Counted from the first letter of the stretch, positions 18,581 through 26,912 are shown. The stretch is 33,984 bases of DNA from Mesorhizobium sp. L2C084A000 (GCF_000502875.1 NZ_AYWX01000009.1:160528-194511); one strand, 5' to 3'. Notes: generated from the sequence alone by a model not told the origin. Numbers and translations: made by a program.

Positions 18581-18610
18581 AGCCCGTCGGCCATGCCGGC
18601 GGGCTTTTTT
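18581..18610 (+). terminator. Rho-independent terminator of the porin gene
   Basis: An 11-bp stem with one G-T wobble (agcccgtcggc / gccggcgggct) and a 3-base loop is followed by six T (18605-18610). It starts 24 bases after the stop codon. Confidence 0.92.
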
Positions 18611-18660
18611 GTTGCGCGGAATACCCCCGCGCAACAAAAAAGCGGAGCCAAAGCCCCGCT
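18605..18660 (-). terminator. Minus-strand terminator plus shared 15-bp inverted repeat
   Basis: On the minus strand agcggggc (18660-18653) and gctccgct (18648-18641) pair over 8 bp with one G-U wobble, followed by six T. This would end transcription coming from the DUF1203 gene. A third, perfect 15-bp inverted repeat (ttttttgttgcgcgg at 18605-18619, complement at 18627-18641) joins the T-run of the porin terminator to the A-run of this one. The convergent pair therefore shares one central stem. Confidence 0.75.
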
Positions 18661-18779
18661 TCCTCGATGTCGAGATTTACCGCCGGTTCATCCGTGGTCG
18701 GCAAATCGATCGACAATGGCTTTCTATCGCGAATATGCGACGGGAGTACGACAACTGTTTCCAGGGGCTAATCTCAGCC

Positions 18780-19247
18780 TCAAGCGCGCTCGATGCGGCA
18801 CTGGTAGCAATTGTTGCGCGCCGAACGGACATGGACGTAGGCGATCTCGTCGCGTTCGAACAGCGTCTCGGCCCGTGCAGCAATTGCCGTGGTCGGGATG
18901 ACGCCGCCGCTGCCATAGACGATACGATCATCCCTGCCATAGCCGCGCACGATGTAGTCAGGGCTATCGAGAACCTCGGGCAGCGCCCCGCTCTCAGCGG
19001 CACCATCGCATTCCTCGGCATGCAGGAAGATCGGCCCGGTTTCGGCATAGGGCTGAAGCCCCGGGAATGGCCTGTATGCCAGAACAAGGTAGGCGTCGCC
19101 GGCTCCTATGTTCTTCAAGCAATGACGGCAAGGCATGCCGTCACCGTCGGAGATCTTTCGCTCGGGCATTTGGCCATAAGCATCGATGCCACCGCGCTGC
19201 AACGTCCTGACATCTTCGGTCGGCAAAGCTTTGAACTGGATGGTCAT
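18780..19247 (-). CDS. DUF1203 domain protein
   Basis: A 155-residue cytosolic protein without signal or membrane segment. It has a CRHC (CxxC) pair in GMPCRHCLKNIGAGDAYLVLAYRPF and the block GPIFLHAEECDG. It also has DYIVRGYGRDDRIVYGSGG and a C-terminal VHVRSARNNCYQCRIERA with another cysteine pair. This matches the DUF1203 family, which has no established function. The cysteine pairs could bind a metal or be redox-active, but no such role is shown. The ATG at 19247 has GGAGA upstream. It is probably transcribed separately from the OmpA-like gene upstream, since an inverted repeat lies between. Confidence 0.82.
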   Translation of the reverse strand: MTIQFKALPTEDVRTLQRGGIDAYGQMPERKISDGDGMPCRHCLKNIGAGDAYLVLAYRPFPGLQPYAETGPIFLHAEECDGAAESGALPEVLDSPDYIVRGYGRDDRIVYGSGGVIPTTAIAARAETLFERDEIAYVHVRSARNNCYQCRIERA

Positions 19248-19324
19248 GGAAAAATCTCCGGTGTCGTGACTGGAAATTATGTCCTTGAACCCTCGCCGCC
19301 CACCCGATTCCTGCCAAATGTCGA

Positions 19325-19354
19325 AGAGCCGGTCGCCCCTCGGCGATCGGCTCT
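19325..19354 (-). terminator. Stem-loop after the OmpA-family gene
   Basis: On the minus strand, 13-base arms (agagccgatcgcc and ggcgaccggctct) pair with one mismatch around a 4-base loop, 26 bases after the stop codon. The T-run that follows is weak and broken, so termination efficiency is uncertain. Confidence 0.5.
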
Positions 19355-19379
19355 CATCAAGTCCCGTCGGAGCTGCGGC

Positions 19380-19937
19380 TCAACGGATGAAATCGTCGAA
19401 GCGGCGCAGCGTCACCCGGCGATTCTGCCAGTTTTCGGTCTGCGTCTGCACCAGCAAAAACTCCTCGCCATAGCCGACTGTCTCGAGAGCATGACCCGGC
19501 ACGCCGAATTCGCGCACCAGCGTGCGCTTCAGCGAAGCGGCGCGCTGTTCGGACAGGGCCTGGTTCGACTGGAAGGAGCCGACGGCGTCGGTATGGCCCT
19601 CGATCAGCACGCGGGCGCCGCGATCGCGGCGCAGGATGCGCCGCAGCGCGTCGGCAATGGTCTCGATCTTGTCGTATTGCGAACTGGAAATGGCCGCCGA
19701 ACCGAAGGCGAAGTTGATCGACTGGATATCGATCGAGCGGGCCATGCGGCGCAAATCCGGGCGCCGCTTGAATTCGCGGATGGTGACGCGCTCGTTCGGC
19801 CGCAATTTCACACGCGGCGCCGCCTCGAGCTTCCGCTCGATCGTCGCGGCCGAAGGCGTTGTCGCCTGGGCTGCGGCCAGGCTTGGCATGGCAATTGCCG
19901 CGATCAGCGCGGCGGCAAGTGTACGGCGGGTCAGCAT
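19380..19937 (-). CDS. OmpA-family peptidoglycan-associated protein
   Basis: A 185-residue exported protein. A signal peptide (MLTRRTLAAALIAAIAMPSLAAAQ) and a short basic region (VTIREFKRRPDLRRMA) precede a C-terminal OmpA-like domain. The domain shows SINFAFGSAAI, VLIEGHTDAVGSFQSNQALSEQRAASL and YGEEFLLVQTQTENWQNRRVTL. The Asp and Arg that bind diaminopimelate are present in GHTDAVG and NQALSEQRA. There is no beta-barrel and no lipobox, so it is probably a free periplasmic or cell-wall-associated protein rather than OmpA itself. The ATG at 19937 has GGAGA upstream. The GNAT gene lies 111 bp upstream on the same strand. Confidence 0.88.
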   Translation of the reverse strand: MLTRRTLAAALIAAIAMPSLAAAQATTPSAATIERKLEAAPRVKLRPNERVTIREFKRRPDLRRMARSIDIQSINFAFGSAAISSSQYDKIETIADALRRILRRDRGARVLIEGHTDAVGSFQSNQALSEQRAASLKRTLVREFGVPGHALETVGYGEEFLLVQTQTENWQNRRVTLRRFDDFIR

Positions 19938-20048
19938 GTCTTCGTCTCCTTCGGCCTTGGCCGCATTGATGGTGCCGGCAACATGCCAAAAACAGCCTGA
20001 AGGGCCGATGAACGACGGGTTCAGATTCGAGCTGGTATTAGCTTCCGG

Positions 20049-20612
20049 CTAGGGCCGCATGACGCTGGCCGCGCGCTCGGTGAAAGGCAGCGGATGGACG
20101 ATTTCCCTCTTTTGCGCCACCGGTGCGAAGCCGAGCTTCTGGTAGAGCGGCAGAGCCGCCGGATGATCGAGCGTGCAGGTCTGCACCGTCACCCGCTTCG
20201 GCCCATGCGACCATGCGGCGGCGATCGCGGAGCCCAGGAACCAGCGGCCGATGCCTTGCCCGGTCGCATGTTCCATCATGCCGAAATAGGCGAGCTCGAC
20301 TTCTTCCGGCAGATGCGGCTTGAGGTCAAAGAAGCCGGCGGGGGCGCCATCGAGGTAGAGCACCCTGATGTCGCGGTCCTCGCGATGGATGCCGGCCGAA
20401 AGCTCGTCGTCATCCAGTCTCAGCACATTGACCCAGTGCCATTTGCGCCCCACCCGGTCCATCAGATAGCGGTAGAAATGCAGCGGAATGTCCTTGGTCT
20501 TCAGCAGCGCGACCTGACGGTTATACGGCACAGGCGGCGAATAGGCCGGCGGCACATGCATCTCGAGGAACGTCACCGTGACGTCAATGTCTTCCAGCGT
20601 GCCGTTTTCCAT
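20049..20612 (-). CDS. GNAT family N-acetyltransferase
   Basis: About 187 residues with a GNAT fold. VLYLDGAPAGFFDL, EVELAYFGMMEHATGQGIGRWFLGSAI (acetyl-CoA-binding Q/R-x-x-G-x-G/A loop: ATGQGIG), VQTCTLDHPAALPLYQKLGFAPV. The substrate is unknown. Two starts are possible. ATG 20621 overlaps the sseA stop as ATGA but has AAGGA touching it; ATG 20612 has the same AAGGA nine bases away, so I prefer 20612. Either way it is translationally coupled to sseA as the last gene of cysK-alaX-sseA-GNAT. Confidence 0.85.
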   Translation of the reverse strand: MENGTLEDIDVTVTFLEMHVPPAYSPPVPYNRQVALLKTKDIPLHFYRYLMDRVGRKWHWVNVLRLDDDELSAGIHREDRDIRVLYLDGAPAGFFDLKPHLPEEVELAYFGMMEHATGQGIGRWFLGSAIAAAWSHGPKRVTVQTCTLDHPAALPLYQKLGFAPVAQKREIVHPLPFTERAASVMRP

Positions 20613-20617
20613 CGTCT

Positions 20618-21469
20618 TCATTCCTTGCCGGTCACCACAGGCGTGTCGGAAAGCCCGCCCCACTCCGTCCAGGAGCCGTCGTAAAGCCTGTTGTTCGTAT
20701 GGCCAAGCGTTTCCAGCGCCAGCGTCACCACCGCCGCGGTAATACCGGAGCCGCATGAAGTGACGACAGGTTTCGACAGATCGATGCCGGCCTCCTCGAT
20801 CACCTTGCGCAGGCGGTCCTTCGACAACAGCTCGCCATTTTCCGACAGCGCCGAATAGGGCAGATTGCGCGCGCCAGGCATATGGCCGGAGCGGATACCC
20901 GCGCGCGGCTCAGGTTCAGTGCCGGTGAACCGGCCCGGCCCCCGGGCGTCGGCGATCTGGCTTGCCCTGGTGTCGACGATCCGGCGCATGTCGGCGAGGC
21001 TGGCGACGCGCCCGGGGTCGAAATCGGCATGAAACACGCTTGGCGCGATCTTGGTCGGCTCAGCCGTCACCGGCCTGCCGGCGGCTTTCCAGCCATCGAA
21101 GCCGCCATCCAGAATATAGGTCTGGAAGACGCCCATCACCCGGAACATCCACCACGCCCGGGGCGCCGAGAAGAAACCCGGACCATCATAGACGACGATG
21201 GTGTCATCGGCCGAAACACCCATGGCGCCGACATACTGGGCAAAATGCTGCGGCGACGGCAAGGTATGCGGCAGGGGCGAATCCGGGTCCGAAACGGCAT
21301 CCTGATCGAGAAATCGTGCGCCCGGGATGTGGGCCGACTCATACTCGCCGCGCGCATCGCGCTTCTGCGCCGGGAGATACCAGGATGCGTCGATGATCGT
21401 CAGGCCCGGCTCGCCGAGACGTTGCTGCAGCCAGTCTGCGTCGACGGTGAAGGGGCTGTCCTCGGCCAT
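20618..21469 (-). CDS. sseA: 3-mercaptopyruvate sulfurtransferase
   Basis: A 283-residue protein with two rhodanese domains. The N-terminal non-catalytic one has TIIDASWYLPAQKRDARGEY and HIPGARFLDQD. The C-terminal catalytic one has IADARGPGRFTGTEPEPR and GHMPGARNLPY, with the active-site loop VTSCGSGITAAV. CGSG-type loops mark mercaptopyruvate sulfurtransferases; thiosulfate rhodaneses have basic CRxG-T loops. It transfers sulfur from 3-mercaptopyruvate, a cysteine transamination product, to thiols or cyanide. ATG 21469 has AGGAG at good spacing. Position after cysK and alaX fits cysteine metabolism. Confidence 0.93.
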   Translation of the reverse strand: MAEDSPFTVDADWLQQRLGEPGLTIIDASWYLPAQKRDARGEYESAHIPGARFLDQDAVSDPDSPLPHTLPSPQHFAQYVGAMGVSADDTIVVYDGPGFFSAPRAWWMFRVMGVFQTYILDGGFDGWKAAGRPVTAEPTKIAPSVFHADFDPGRVASLADMRRIVDTRASQIADARGPGRFTGTEPEPRAGIRSGHMPGARNLPYSALSENGELLSKDRLRKVIEEAGIDLSKPVVTSCGSGITAAVVTLALETLGHTNNRLYDGSWTEWGGLSDTPVVTGKE

Positions 21470-21509
21470 TTTGTTCTCCTGCTCGCTTTTTTGGCGATCA
21501 CTGTCCTGT

Positions 21510-22253
21510 TCAGTTTGCCGACATCGGCCCAAAGCGGATGCGGAAGCGCCGGTTCTCGCGGCCCTTCTTCTCGATCTTGCCGATGTGGATTTCGCCGACT
21601 TCGCCGGTGCTCTTTACATGGGTGCCGCCGCAGGGCTGGCTGTCCACCGAGGCGTTGTCGCCGATACAGACCAGGCGGATCTTGCCGGTGCCGACCGGCG
21701 GCCGAACGTTCTTGGATTTCACTAGGCCGGGATTGGCAGCCAGATCCTCGTCACTGATCAGCCTGACAAAGATCGGATGATCGGCCCGCACCAGGTCCAT
21801 CAGCCCGGCAGTGACGTCCTCCTTGGTGAAGCCGGCATCCGGAGCGTCGAAATCGACACGGCTGTCGTCCTCGGAAACCGAGGCACCGGTGATCGGGAAC
21901 GGGCAGACGACGGTGAGCAGGTGGCAAGCCGCGTGCATGCGCATCAAGAGATGCCGCCGCTCCCAGTCGATGGCCAGCCTCACCGCCTCGCCGGGCTGCG
22001 GAACCGCCTGCTCCGGCGCCGGCACATGGATGATCTCGTCCTTGGTCTCACCGGTGAGGGTGGCGGCAATGGCGATGCGGCTACCATCGCCGCGTTCGAG
22101 ATATCCGGTGTCACCCGGCTGGCCACCCGAAGTGGCGTAGAAGATCGTCCGGTCGAGGATGATACCGCCGCGATCGTTCACAGCAACGACTGTCGCGTCC
22201 GCCGTCCGCAGATAGGCATCGTCGCGAAACAGGGCGTCCGTCCTGTTTGCCAT
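21510..22253 (-). CDS. AlaX-type alanyl-tRNA editing protein
   Basis: A free-standing homologue of the editing domain of alanyl-tRNA synthetase that deacylates mischarged Ser-tRNA(Ala) (and in some members Gly). It is 247 residues long and has TIFYATSGGQPGDTG. Both zinc motifs are complete: HAACH (His107, His111) and CGGTH (Cys208, His212). The length and the N-terminal beta-barrel segment fit AlaX-M type, not the shorter AlaX-S. Its start overlaps the cysK stop by one base (TGATG, 22255-22251), so the two are translationally coupled. The next gene, sseA, starts 40 bp on. Confidence 0.92.
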   Translation of the reverse strand: MANRTDALFRDDAYLRTADATVVAVNDRGGIILDRTIFYATSGGQPGDTGYLERGDGSRIAIAATLTGETKDEIIHVPAPEQAVPQPGEAVRLAIDWERRHLLMRMHAACHLLTVVCPFPITGASVSEDDSRVDFDAPDAGFTKEDVTAGLMDLVRADHPIFVRLISDEDLAANPGLVKSKNVRPPVGTGKIRLVCIGDNASVDSQPCGGTHVKSTGEVGEIHIGKIEKKGRENRRFRIRFGPMSAN

Positions 22254-23287
22254 CACGCGACCTTTTCGAACGGCACCGGAATTGTGCTCTTCAGCTCCAT
22301 CCAGCCTGGCACCGGCAGCTGCTTCTCGCGCAGGAATTCCGGGTTGAACAGTTTTGATTGATAGCGCGTGCCGTAATCGCAAAGGATGGTCACGATGGTG
22401 TGGCCGGGGCCTAATTCCCTGGCCAGACGGATCGCGCCGGCAATGTTGATGCCGGTCGAGCCGCCGACGCAAAGGCCTTCTTCCTGGATCAGGTCGAAGA
22501 CGATCGGCAGCGCATCCTCATCGGGGATCTGGAATGAAAAATCCGGCGTGAACCCTTCGAGATTGGCGGTGATTCGCCCCTGCCCGATGCCTTCGGTGAT
22601 CGAGCTGCCTTCGGACTTCAGCTCGCCGCTGGTGTAGAAAGAATAGAGCGCGGCCCCCAGCGGATCGGCGAGCGCGATCTTCACATCCCGGCTTTTGGCT
22701 TTCAGTCCGGAGGCGACGCCGGCCAGCGTGCCGCCCGAACCGACCGCCGAGACAAAGCCGTCGACCTTGCCGCCGGTCTGGTTCCAGATTTCCTCCGCCG
22801 TGGTGCGGATATGGCCGTCACGGTTGGCGACATTGTCGAACTGGTTGGCCCAGATGGCGCCGTTCGGTTCTGTCTTTGCCAGTTGCTCGGCCAACCGCCC
22901 CGACAGTTTCACGTAATTGTTGGGATTCCTGTAGGGCACGGCCGGCACTTCGATCAGTTCGGCGCCGAGCAGTTTGATCGTGTCCTTCTTCTCCTGGCTC
23001 TGTGTGTCCGGGATGACGATGACGGTGCGATAGCCGAGCGCCTTGGCGACCAACGTCAGCCCGATGCCGGTATTGCCCGCCGTTCCCTCGACGATCACAC
23101 CGCCGGGCTTCAGCAGCCCGCGCTTCTCGGCGTCGCGGATGATGAACAGGCCCGCGCGATCCTTGACCGACTGGCCCGGATTCATGAATTCGGCCTTGCC
23201 CAGGATCTCGCAACCGGTTTGTTCCGAAGCTTTGTTGAGGCGGATCAGAGGCGTGTTGCCGATCGCGTCGATCACAGAACGGGGCAT
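22253..23287 (-). CDS. cysK: Cysteine synthase A (O-acetylserine sulfhydrylase)
   Basis: A PLP enzyme making cysteine from O-acetylserine and sulfide. The 344 residues include IGNTPLIRLNKAS, the PLP-lysine motif NPGQSVKDRAGL (Lys42), the substrate loop EGTAGNTGIGLTLV, VSAVGSGGTLAGVASGLK (PLP phosphate-binding glycines) and CVGGSTGINI (serine near the pyridine nitrogen). It has an extended C-terminus (LREKQLPVPGWMELKSTIPVPFEKVA) compared with E. coli CysK. The ATG has AAGGA upstream. It is first of a four-gene operon with alaX, sseA and a GNAT gene, and divergent from the SDR gene. Confidence 0.93.
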   Translation of the reverse strand: MPRSVIDAIGNTPLIRLNKASEQTGCEILGKAEFMNPGQSVKDRAGLFIIRDAEKRGLLKPGGVIVEGTAGNTGIGLTLVAKALGYRTVIVIPDTQSQEKKDTIKLLGAELIEVPAVPYRNPNNYVKLSGRLAEQLAKTEPNGAIWANQFDNVANRDGHIRTTAEEIWNQTGGKVDGFVSAVGSGGTLAGVASGLKAKSRDVKIALADPLGAALYSFYTSGELKSEGSSITEGIGQGRITANLEGFTPDFSFQIPDEDALPIVFDLIQEEGLCVGGSTGINIAGAIRLARELGPGHTIVTILCDYGTRYQSKLFNPEFLREKQLPVPGWMELKSTIPVPFEKVA

Positions 23288-23513
23288 TCAGGATTCCTTG
23301 TGTAGGTGCGCCGAAACCCTAGAAACCCGAAGCTGCGGTTTCAAGGCAAGAATTTGTCTGGTCCAGTCGCATTTGCAGTGCTGTTGTTGCGTCGGCGCTT
23401 CCCGAGGCTGGCCTCTTGCGCCACTGTTCATTTCCGGCTGACGTTGAAAAGCGGCTTTTCATTCGATTTCTTCACCGCTAGAGCAAAGCACCAACAAGTC
23501 GACAGGGCGCAGC

Positions 23514-24335
23514 ATGACACTCTACCGGGCTAACCCGAAGCACGGCGTCGCCTGGATCACGGGCGGCTCAAGCGGCATCGGCCGTGCGCTGGCCAGGGAT
23601 CTTGCTTCCCAGGGCTATGCCGTCGCGGTGACGGCGCTTGACGACGATCCGATCGACACGCTTGTCGTCGAGACCGCGCAGATGCCGGGCAGTGTCACGG
23701 CCTTTCCTTGCGATGTCACCGACGAGCCGCGCATGGCAAGAACCGTCGCCGCGATCGAGAAGGAACTCGGTCCCATCGTGCTCGCCATCTTCAATGCAGG
23801 GAACTACATTTCGACGCCGGGGGAGAATCTTGTCGTCAACGACTTTCGGCGGTCCTTCGAGGTCAATTATTTCGGCATCATCAACGGCCTCGTGCCCGCG
23901 GTCGAACGCATGCGTGTGCGGGCGCGCGGCCATGTCGTGCTGGTCGGCTCGGTGACATCCTATTTCGGCTGGCCGACAACGGCCGCCTATGGCGGCACCA
24001 AGGCGGCCATCAACATTCTGGCCGAGTCGCTGAAGTATGATTTCGACAAGATGAACGTGCGTATCCAGGTGTTCAATCCCGGCTTCATCGACACCCCGCT
24101 GACCGAGAAGAACATGCTGCCCATGCCGGGACTGATGCCGGTCAGCCGCGCATCGCGCCGCATGGCGCGGGGCATCAAGTCGGGCGGCTTCGAAGTCCAT
24201 TTCCCGCGCCGGACCAGCTGGCCCCTGAAACTGCTCGGCCTGCTGCCGAGGCCGCTGTGCAGAGGGTTTATCAGCCTGATGACCAGTTGGAAGGCGCGGC
24301 CGCTGCATTACGACCGCAAGCCCCCGATCGAATAG
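23514..24335 (+). CDS. Short-chain dehydrogenase/reductase
   Basis: A 273-residue NAD(P)-dependent oxidoreductase of the classical SDR family. It has the cofactor motif TGGSSGIGRAL (from residue 17), CDVTDEPR, the structural NAG (IFNAGNY) and the catalytic Ser-Tyr-Lys in VGSVTSYFG and AAYGGTKAA. It ends with PGFIDTPLTEKN. The acidic residues after the second strand (TALDDDP) give no clear cofactor choice. The substrate is unknown; the hydrophobic tail (WPLKLLGLLPRPL) might touch a membrane. ATG 23514 has AGGGCG upstream. The hydrolase gene follows on the same strand 78 bp later. Confidence 0.9.
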   Translation: MTLYRANPKHGVAWITGGSSGIGRALARDLASQGYAVAVTALDDDPIDTLVVETAQMPGSVTAFPCDVTDEPRMARTVAAIEKELGPIVLAIFNAGNYISTPGENLVVNDFRRSFEVNYFGIINGLVPAVERMRVRARGHVVLVGSVTSYFGWPTTAAYGGTKAAINILAESLKYDFDKMNVRIQVFNPGFIDTPLTEKNMLPMPGLMPVSRASRRMARGIKSGGFEVHFPRRTSWPLKLLGLLPRPLCRGFISLMTSWKARPLHYDRKPPIE

Positions 24336-24413
24336 GACGCCGGCGAAATTGGCAGGCTCACCGTTTCGGGCCGCCGTCGCCATGGTTGAGGCAAGTGCTG
24401 CGTGGAGTCTGCG

Positions 24414-25389
24414 ATGGGGCGACGGATCGTGCTTGCTGTGCTGGGCCTTATCGCCATTCTCGCACTGGCCTTCGTGCTCGGGCCCGCGCGTTCGCGTCGA
24501 CACCACTATCCGTTTCGATCCCTCGCTCATCGCTGACGATCCGCAGGCCTATGTGGCAAAGGCGGAAGCCGCCATCCCCGGAATCCGTGACGGGCTGGAA
24601 AAAGAGATCGTCTGGGCCGATCCGTTGGTGCATGCCACGACCCCGCTGTCGATCGTCTACATCCACGGCTTTTCCGCATCGAAGGGCGAAATCCGCCCGC
24701 TGCCCGACGAAGTGGCGGAACAGCTTGACGCCAATCTCTTCTACACACGCCTTACCGGTCACGGGCAGGATGGCGCGGCGATGACGCAAGGCAGCATCAA
24801 CGCCTGGATCAACGACTATGAGGAAGCACTCGCCATTGGCCGGGCGATCGGCGACAAGGTGATCGTCATCTCGACTTCGACCGGCGGCTCGCTGGCGGTC
24901 TGGGCGGCAACGCAGTCCGGTGCATCGGACGGGGTGGCGGCGATCGCGTTCATCTCGCCGAATTTCGGCGTCAAGGCTTCGGGCGCCGAGATCCTGACCA
25001 TGCCGTGGGGCAAACAGATCGCCAGGCTGGTCGCCGGCAAGGAACACAGCTTCGTGCCGCGCAACGCGCTGCATGAAAAATTCTGGACCACCCGCTATCC
25101 GATCGAAGCAACCTTGCCGATGCAGGCGCTGACCGAGCTTGCCTATGGCGCGCCGGTGGAGAAGGCGACCATCCCTGCTTTGTTCATCTTTTCTGATTCG
25201 GACAAAGTGGTGTGGGCCGACCGCACCCGCGAGATTGCCGGGCGCTGGGGTGCGCCGCATGAACTGGTTTCGGTCGACGACACCGGCGACCCGGACAATC
25301 ACGTCATTGCCGGCGACGCGCTGTCGCCATCGACCACGGCGTTTCTGGCGCAAAGGATCGCCGTCTGGATCGAAGCGGTGGTGAAGTAG
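24414..25389 (+). CDS. Alpha/beta hydrolase with an apparent frameshift after the N-terminal anchor
   Basis: The catalytic body is clear: PLSIVYIHGFSASKGEIRPL, TRLTGHGQDG, the nucleophile region VISTSTGGSLAVW, FIFSDSDKVVW (Asp) and DPDNHVIAGD (His), as in serine-aminopeptidase/monoacylglycerol-lipase-like hydrolases. The natural start is ATG 24414, with GGAG seven bases upstream. It encodes a perfect membrane anchor, MGRRIVLAVLGLIAILALAF, but in the wrong frame. Removing one C from the ccc at 24483-24485 would join it as VLGPRVRVDTT to the body. In the sequence as given, the body frame can only start at ATG 24382 or TTG 24349, giving a non-hydrophobic Trp/Cys-rich N-terminus. It is either a real mutation or a sequencing error. 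The substrate is unknown. Confidence 0.75.
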
Positions 25390-25396
25390 GCGGACG

Positions 25397-25428
25397 AAAA
25401 AGGCGACCGAAGCATCGCTTCAGCCGCC
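25397..25428 (-). terminator. Terminator of the DEAD-box helicase gene
   Basis: On the minus strand, ggcggctgaagc (25428-25417) and gcttcggtcgcc (25413-25402) form a 12-bp stem with two G-U wobbles and a 3-base loop, followed by TTTTT (25401-25397). It begins about 60 bases after the helicase stop. The plus-strand T-run is poor, so it acts mainly for the helicase. Confidence 0.8.
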
Positions 25429-25490
25429 CTTTCCTTGGTCTGTCCCGGCAATCAGCCAGCCTGAGCTTGACTGACTACAACGCTGGCTAC

Positions 25491-26912
25491 TTACGCAGCC
25501 CGCGCCGCCGGGCGCTTGCCGCCGAAGCGGCGCTTGTTGTTGCCCTTGAAGGCCGGCTTGGCGCCATCCGGCTTGCGCTCGCCGGCGAAGGCCGGCTTGT
25601 CGCCGAAGCGCTTCTTGCCAAAGCCGTTGCCCTTGTTCTCGCCACCGGGCCGCCTGCCGTCGCGACGCCCATTGCGGTCGTTGCGGTCATTGGCCGGCTC
25701 GAAGCGCTCGTTCTTTTCAGCCGGATTGCGCAGCGGATCGGGGCTGCCGAGATGGTCGGCAACGATCGGCAGCTTGGTACGGATGATGCGCTCGACTTGG
25801 CGCAGCTTGCTGTTTTCCGAAGGATCGCAAAGCGTGATCGCGATGCCGTCCATGCCGTTGCGGCCGGTACGGCCGATGCGGTGGACGTAGCTCTCGGCTT
25901 CATCAGGCAGGTCGAAATTCACGACATGGCTGATGCCGGGCACGTCGATGCCGCGCGCCGCGATGTCGGTCGCCACCAGAATGCGCACCGAGCCGTCGCG
26001 GAAATCGTTCAGCGCTTTCTGGCGGGCGTTCTGCGACTTGTTGCCGTGGATGACGGCGGCCTTGAAGCCATCGCGCTCAAGGTCCTTGGTCACCCTGTCG
26101 GCACCATGCTTGGTGCGCGAAAAGATGATGACGGACTTCATCGCCTCGTCGGCGAGCATCGTCGACAACACCTGGCGCTTCTGCTTGGTGCGGGCAAAGA
26201 CGACGCCCTGCACGATCTCGGCCGCCGCCGTGCTTTGCGGCGCGACTTCGACACGAATCGGGTTCTTCAGCAGGCCCTTGGCCAGTTCGGCGATTTCATT
26301 GGGCATGGTCGCCGAGAACAGCACCGTCTGACGGTCGGGCGCGGTCGCCTTGGCGATGCGCTTGACGTCGTTGATGAAGCCCATGTCGAGCATGCGGTCG
26401 CCTTCGTCCAGCACCAGCCATTTGGTGTCGGCAAGCACAAGGTCTCCCTCACGCACCAGGTCGGTCAACCGGCCGGGCGTGGCGATCAGGATGTCGACGC
26501 CGGGAGCAACCTTCTTCACCTGGCTGAAGCGGGACACGCCGCCGAGCACGAGCGCGGTCGAGACATGCGCGCCCTTGGCGAGGATCTTGATCGTGTCTTC
26601 GATCTGCACGGCGAGTTCGCGCGTCGGCGCCAGGATAAGCGCACGTGCCGTCTTCGGCCGGCGCTTGGTGCCAAGCGCAATGATCTTCGACAGAATCGGC
26701 AGCGCGAAGGCCGCAGTCTTGCCGGAGCCGGTCTGGGCGATGCCGAAAATGTCACGGCCTTCCATCTGCGGCGGGATCGCCTGTGCCTGGATCGGCTTCG
26801 GCTCGGCGAAGCCGGCGTTGTGGGTGGCCTTGAGCAGCGCGCCCGTAATACCCAGTGCCGCGAAACCGGTGAGTTCCGCAGTGCTACCGGGCAAAGTGTT
26901 TTCGTTGGTCAA
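25491..26912 (-). CDS. DEAD-box ATP-dependent RNA helicase (RhlE-like) with DEGD motif
   Basis: A 473-residue helicase. It has the Q motif (FAEPKPIQAQAIP), motif I AQTGSGKT, Ia APTRELAVQ, Ib TPGRLTDL and motif II DEGD at residues 169-172 where the family has DEAD. It continues with motif III SAT, IV IIFSRTKHGAD, V TDIAARGIDVPG and VI HRIGRTGR. The tail (about 395-473) is low-complexity and rich in Arg, Gly, Asn and Lys, as in RhlE-type RNA-binding tails. It probably remodels RNA or ribosome assembly intermediates. No ATG precedes the Q motif. The start is TTG at 26912 with only a weak AAGAAG site, because an in-frame stop lies just upstream. Confidence 0.93.
   Translation of the reverse strand: MTNENTLPGSTAELTGFAALGITGALLKATHNAGFAEPKPIQAQAIPPQMEGRDIFGIAQTGSGKTAAFALPILSKIIALGTKRRPKTARALILAPTRELAVQIEDTIKILAKGAHVSTALVLGGVSRFSQVKKVAPGVDILIATPGRLTDLVREGDLVLADTKWLVLDEGDRMLDMGFINDVKRIAKATAPDRQTVLFSATMPNEIAELAKGLLKNPIRVEVAPQSTAAAEIVQGVVFARTKQKRQVLSTMLADEAMKSVIIFSRTKHGADRVTKDLERDGFKAAVIHGNKSQNARQKALNDFRDGSVRILVATDIAARGIDVPGISHVVNFDLPDEAESYVHRIGRTGRNGMDGIAITLCDPSENSKLRQVERIIRTKLPIVADHLGSPDPLRNPAEKNERFEPANDRNDRNGRRDGRRPGGENKGNGFGKKRFGDKPAFAGERKPDGAKPAFKGNNKRRFGGKRPAARAA

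Noticed and set aside
23568..24530. 320-codon minus-strand frame opposite the SDR gene
   Set aside because: Antisense shadow with His/Arg/Asp-rich composition and no domain.
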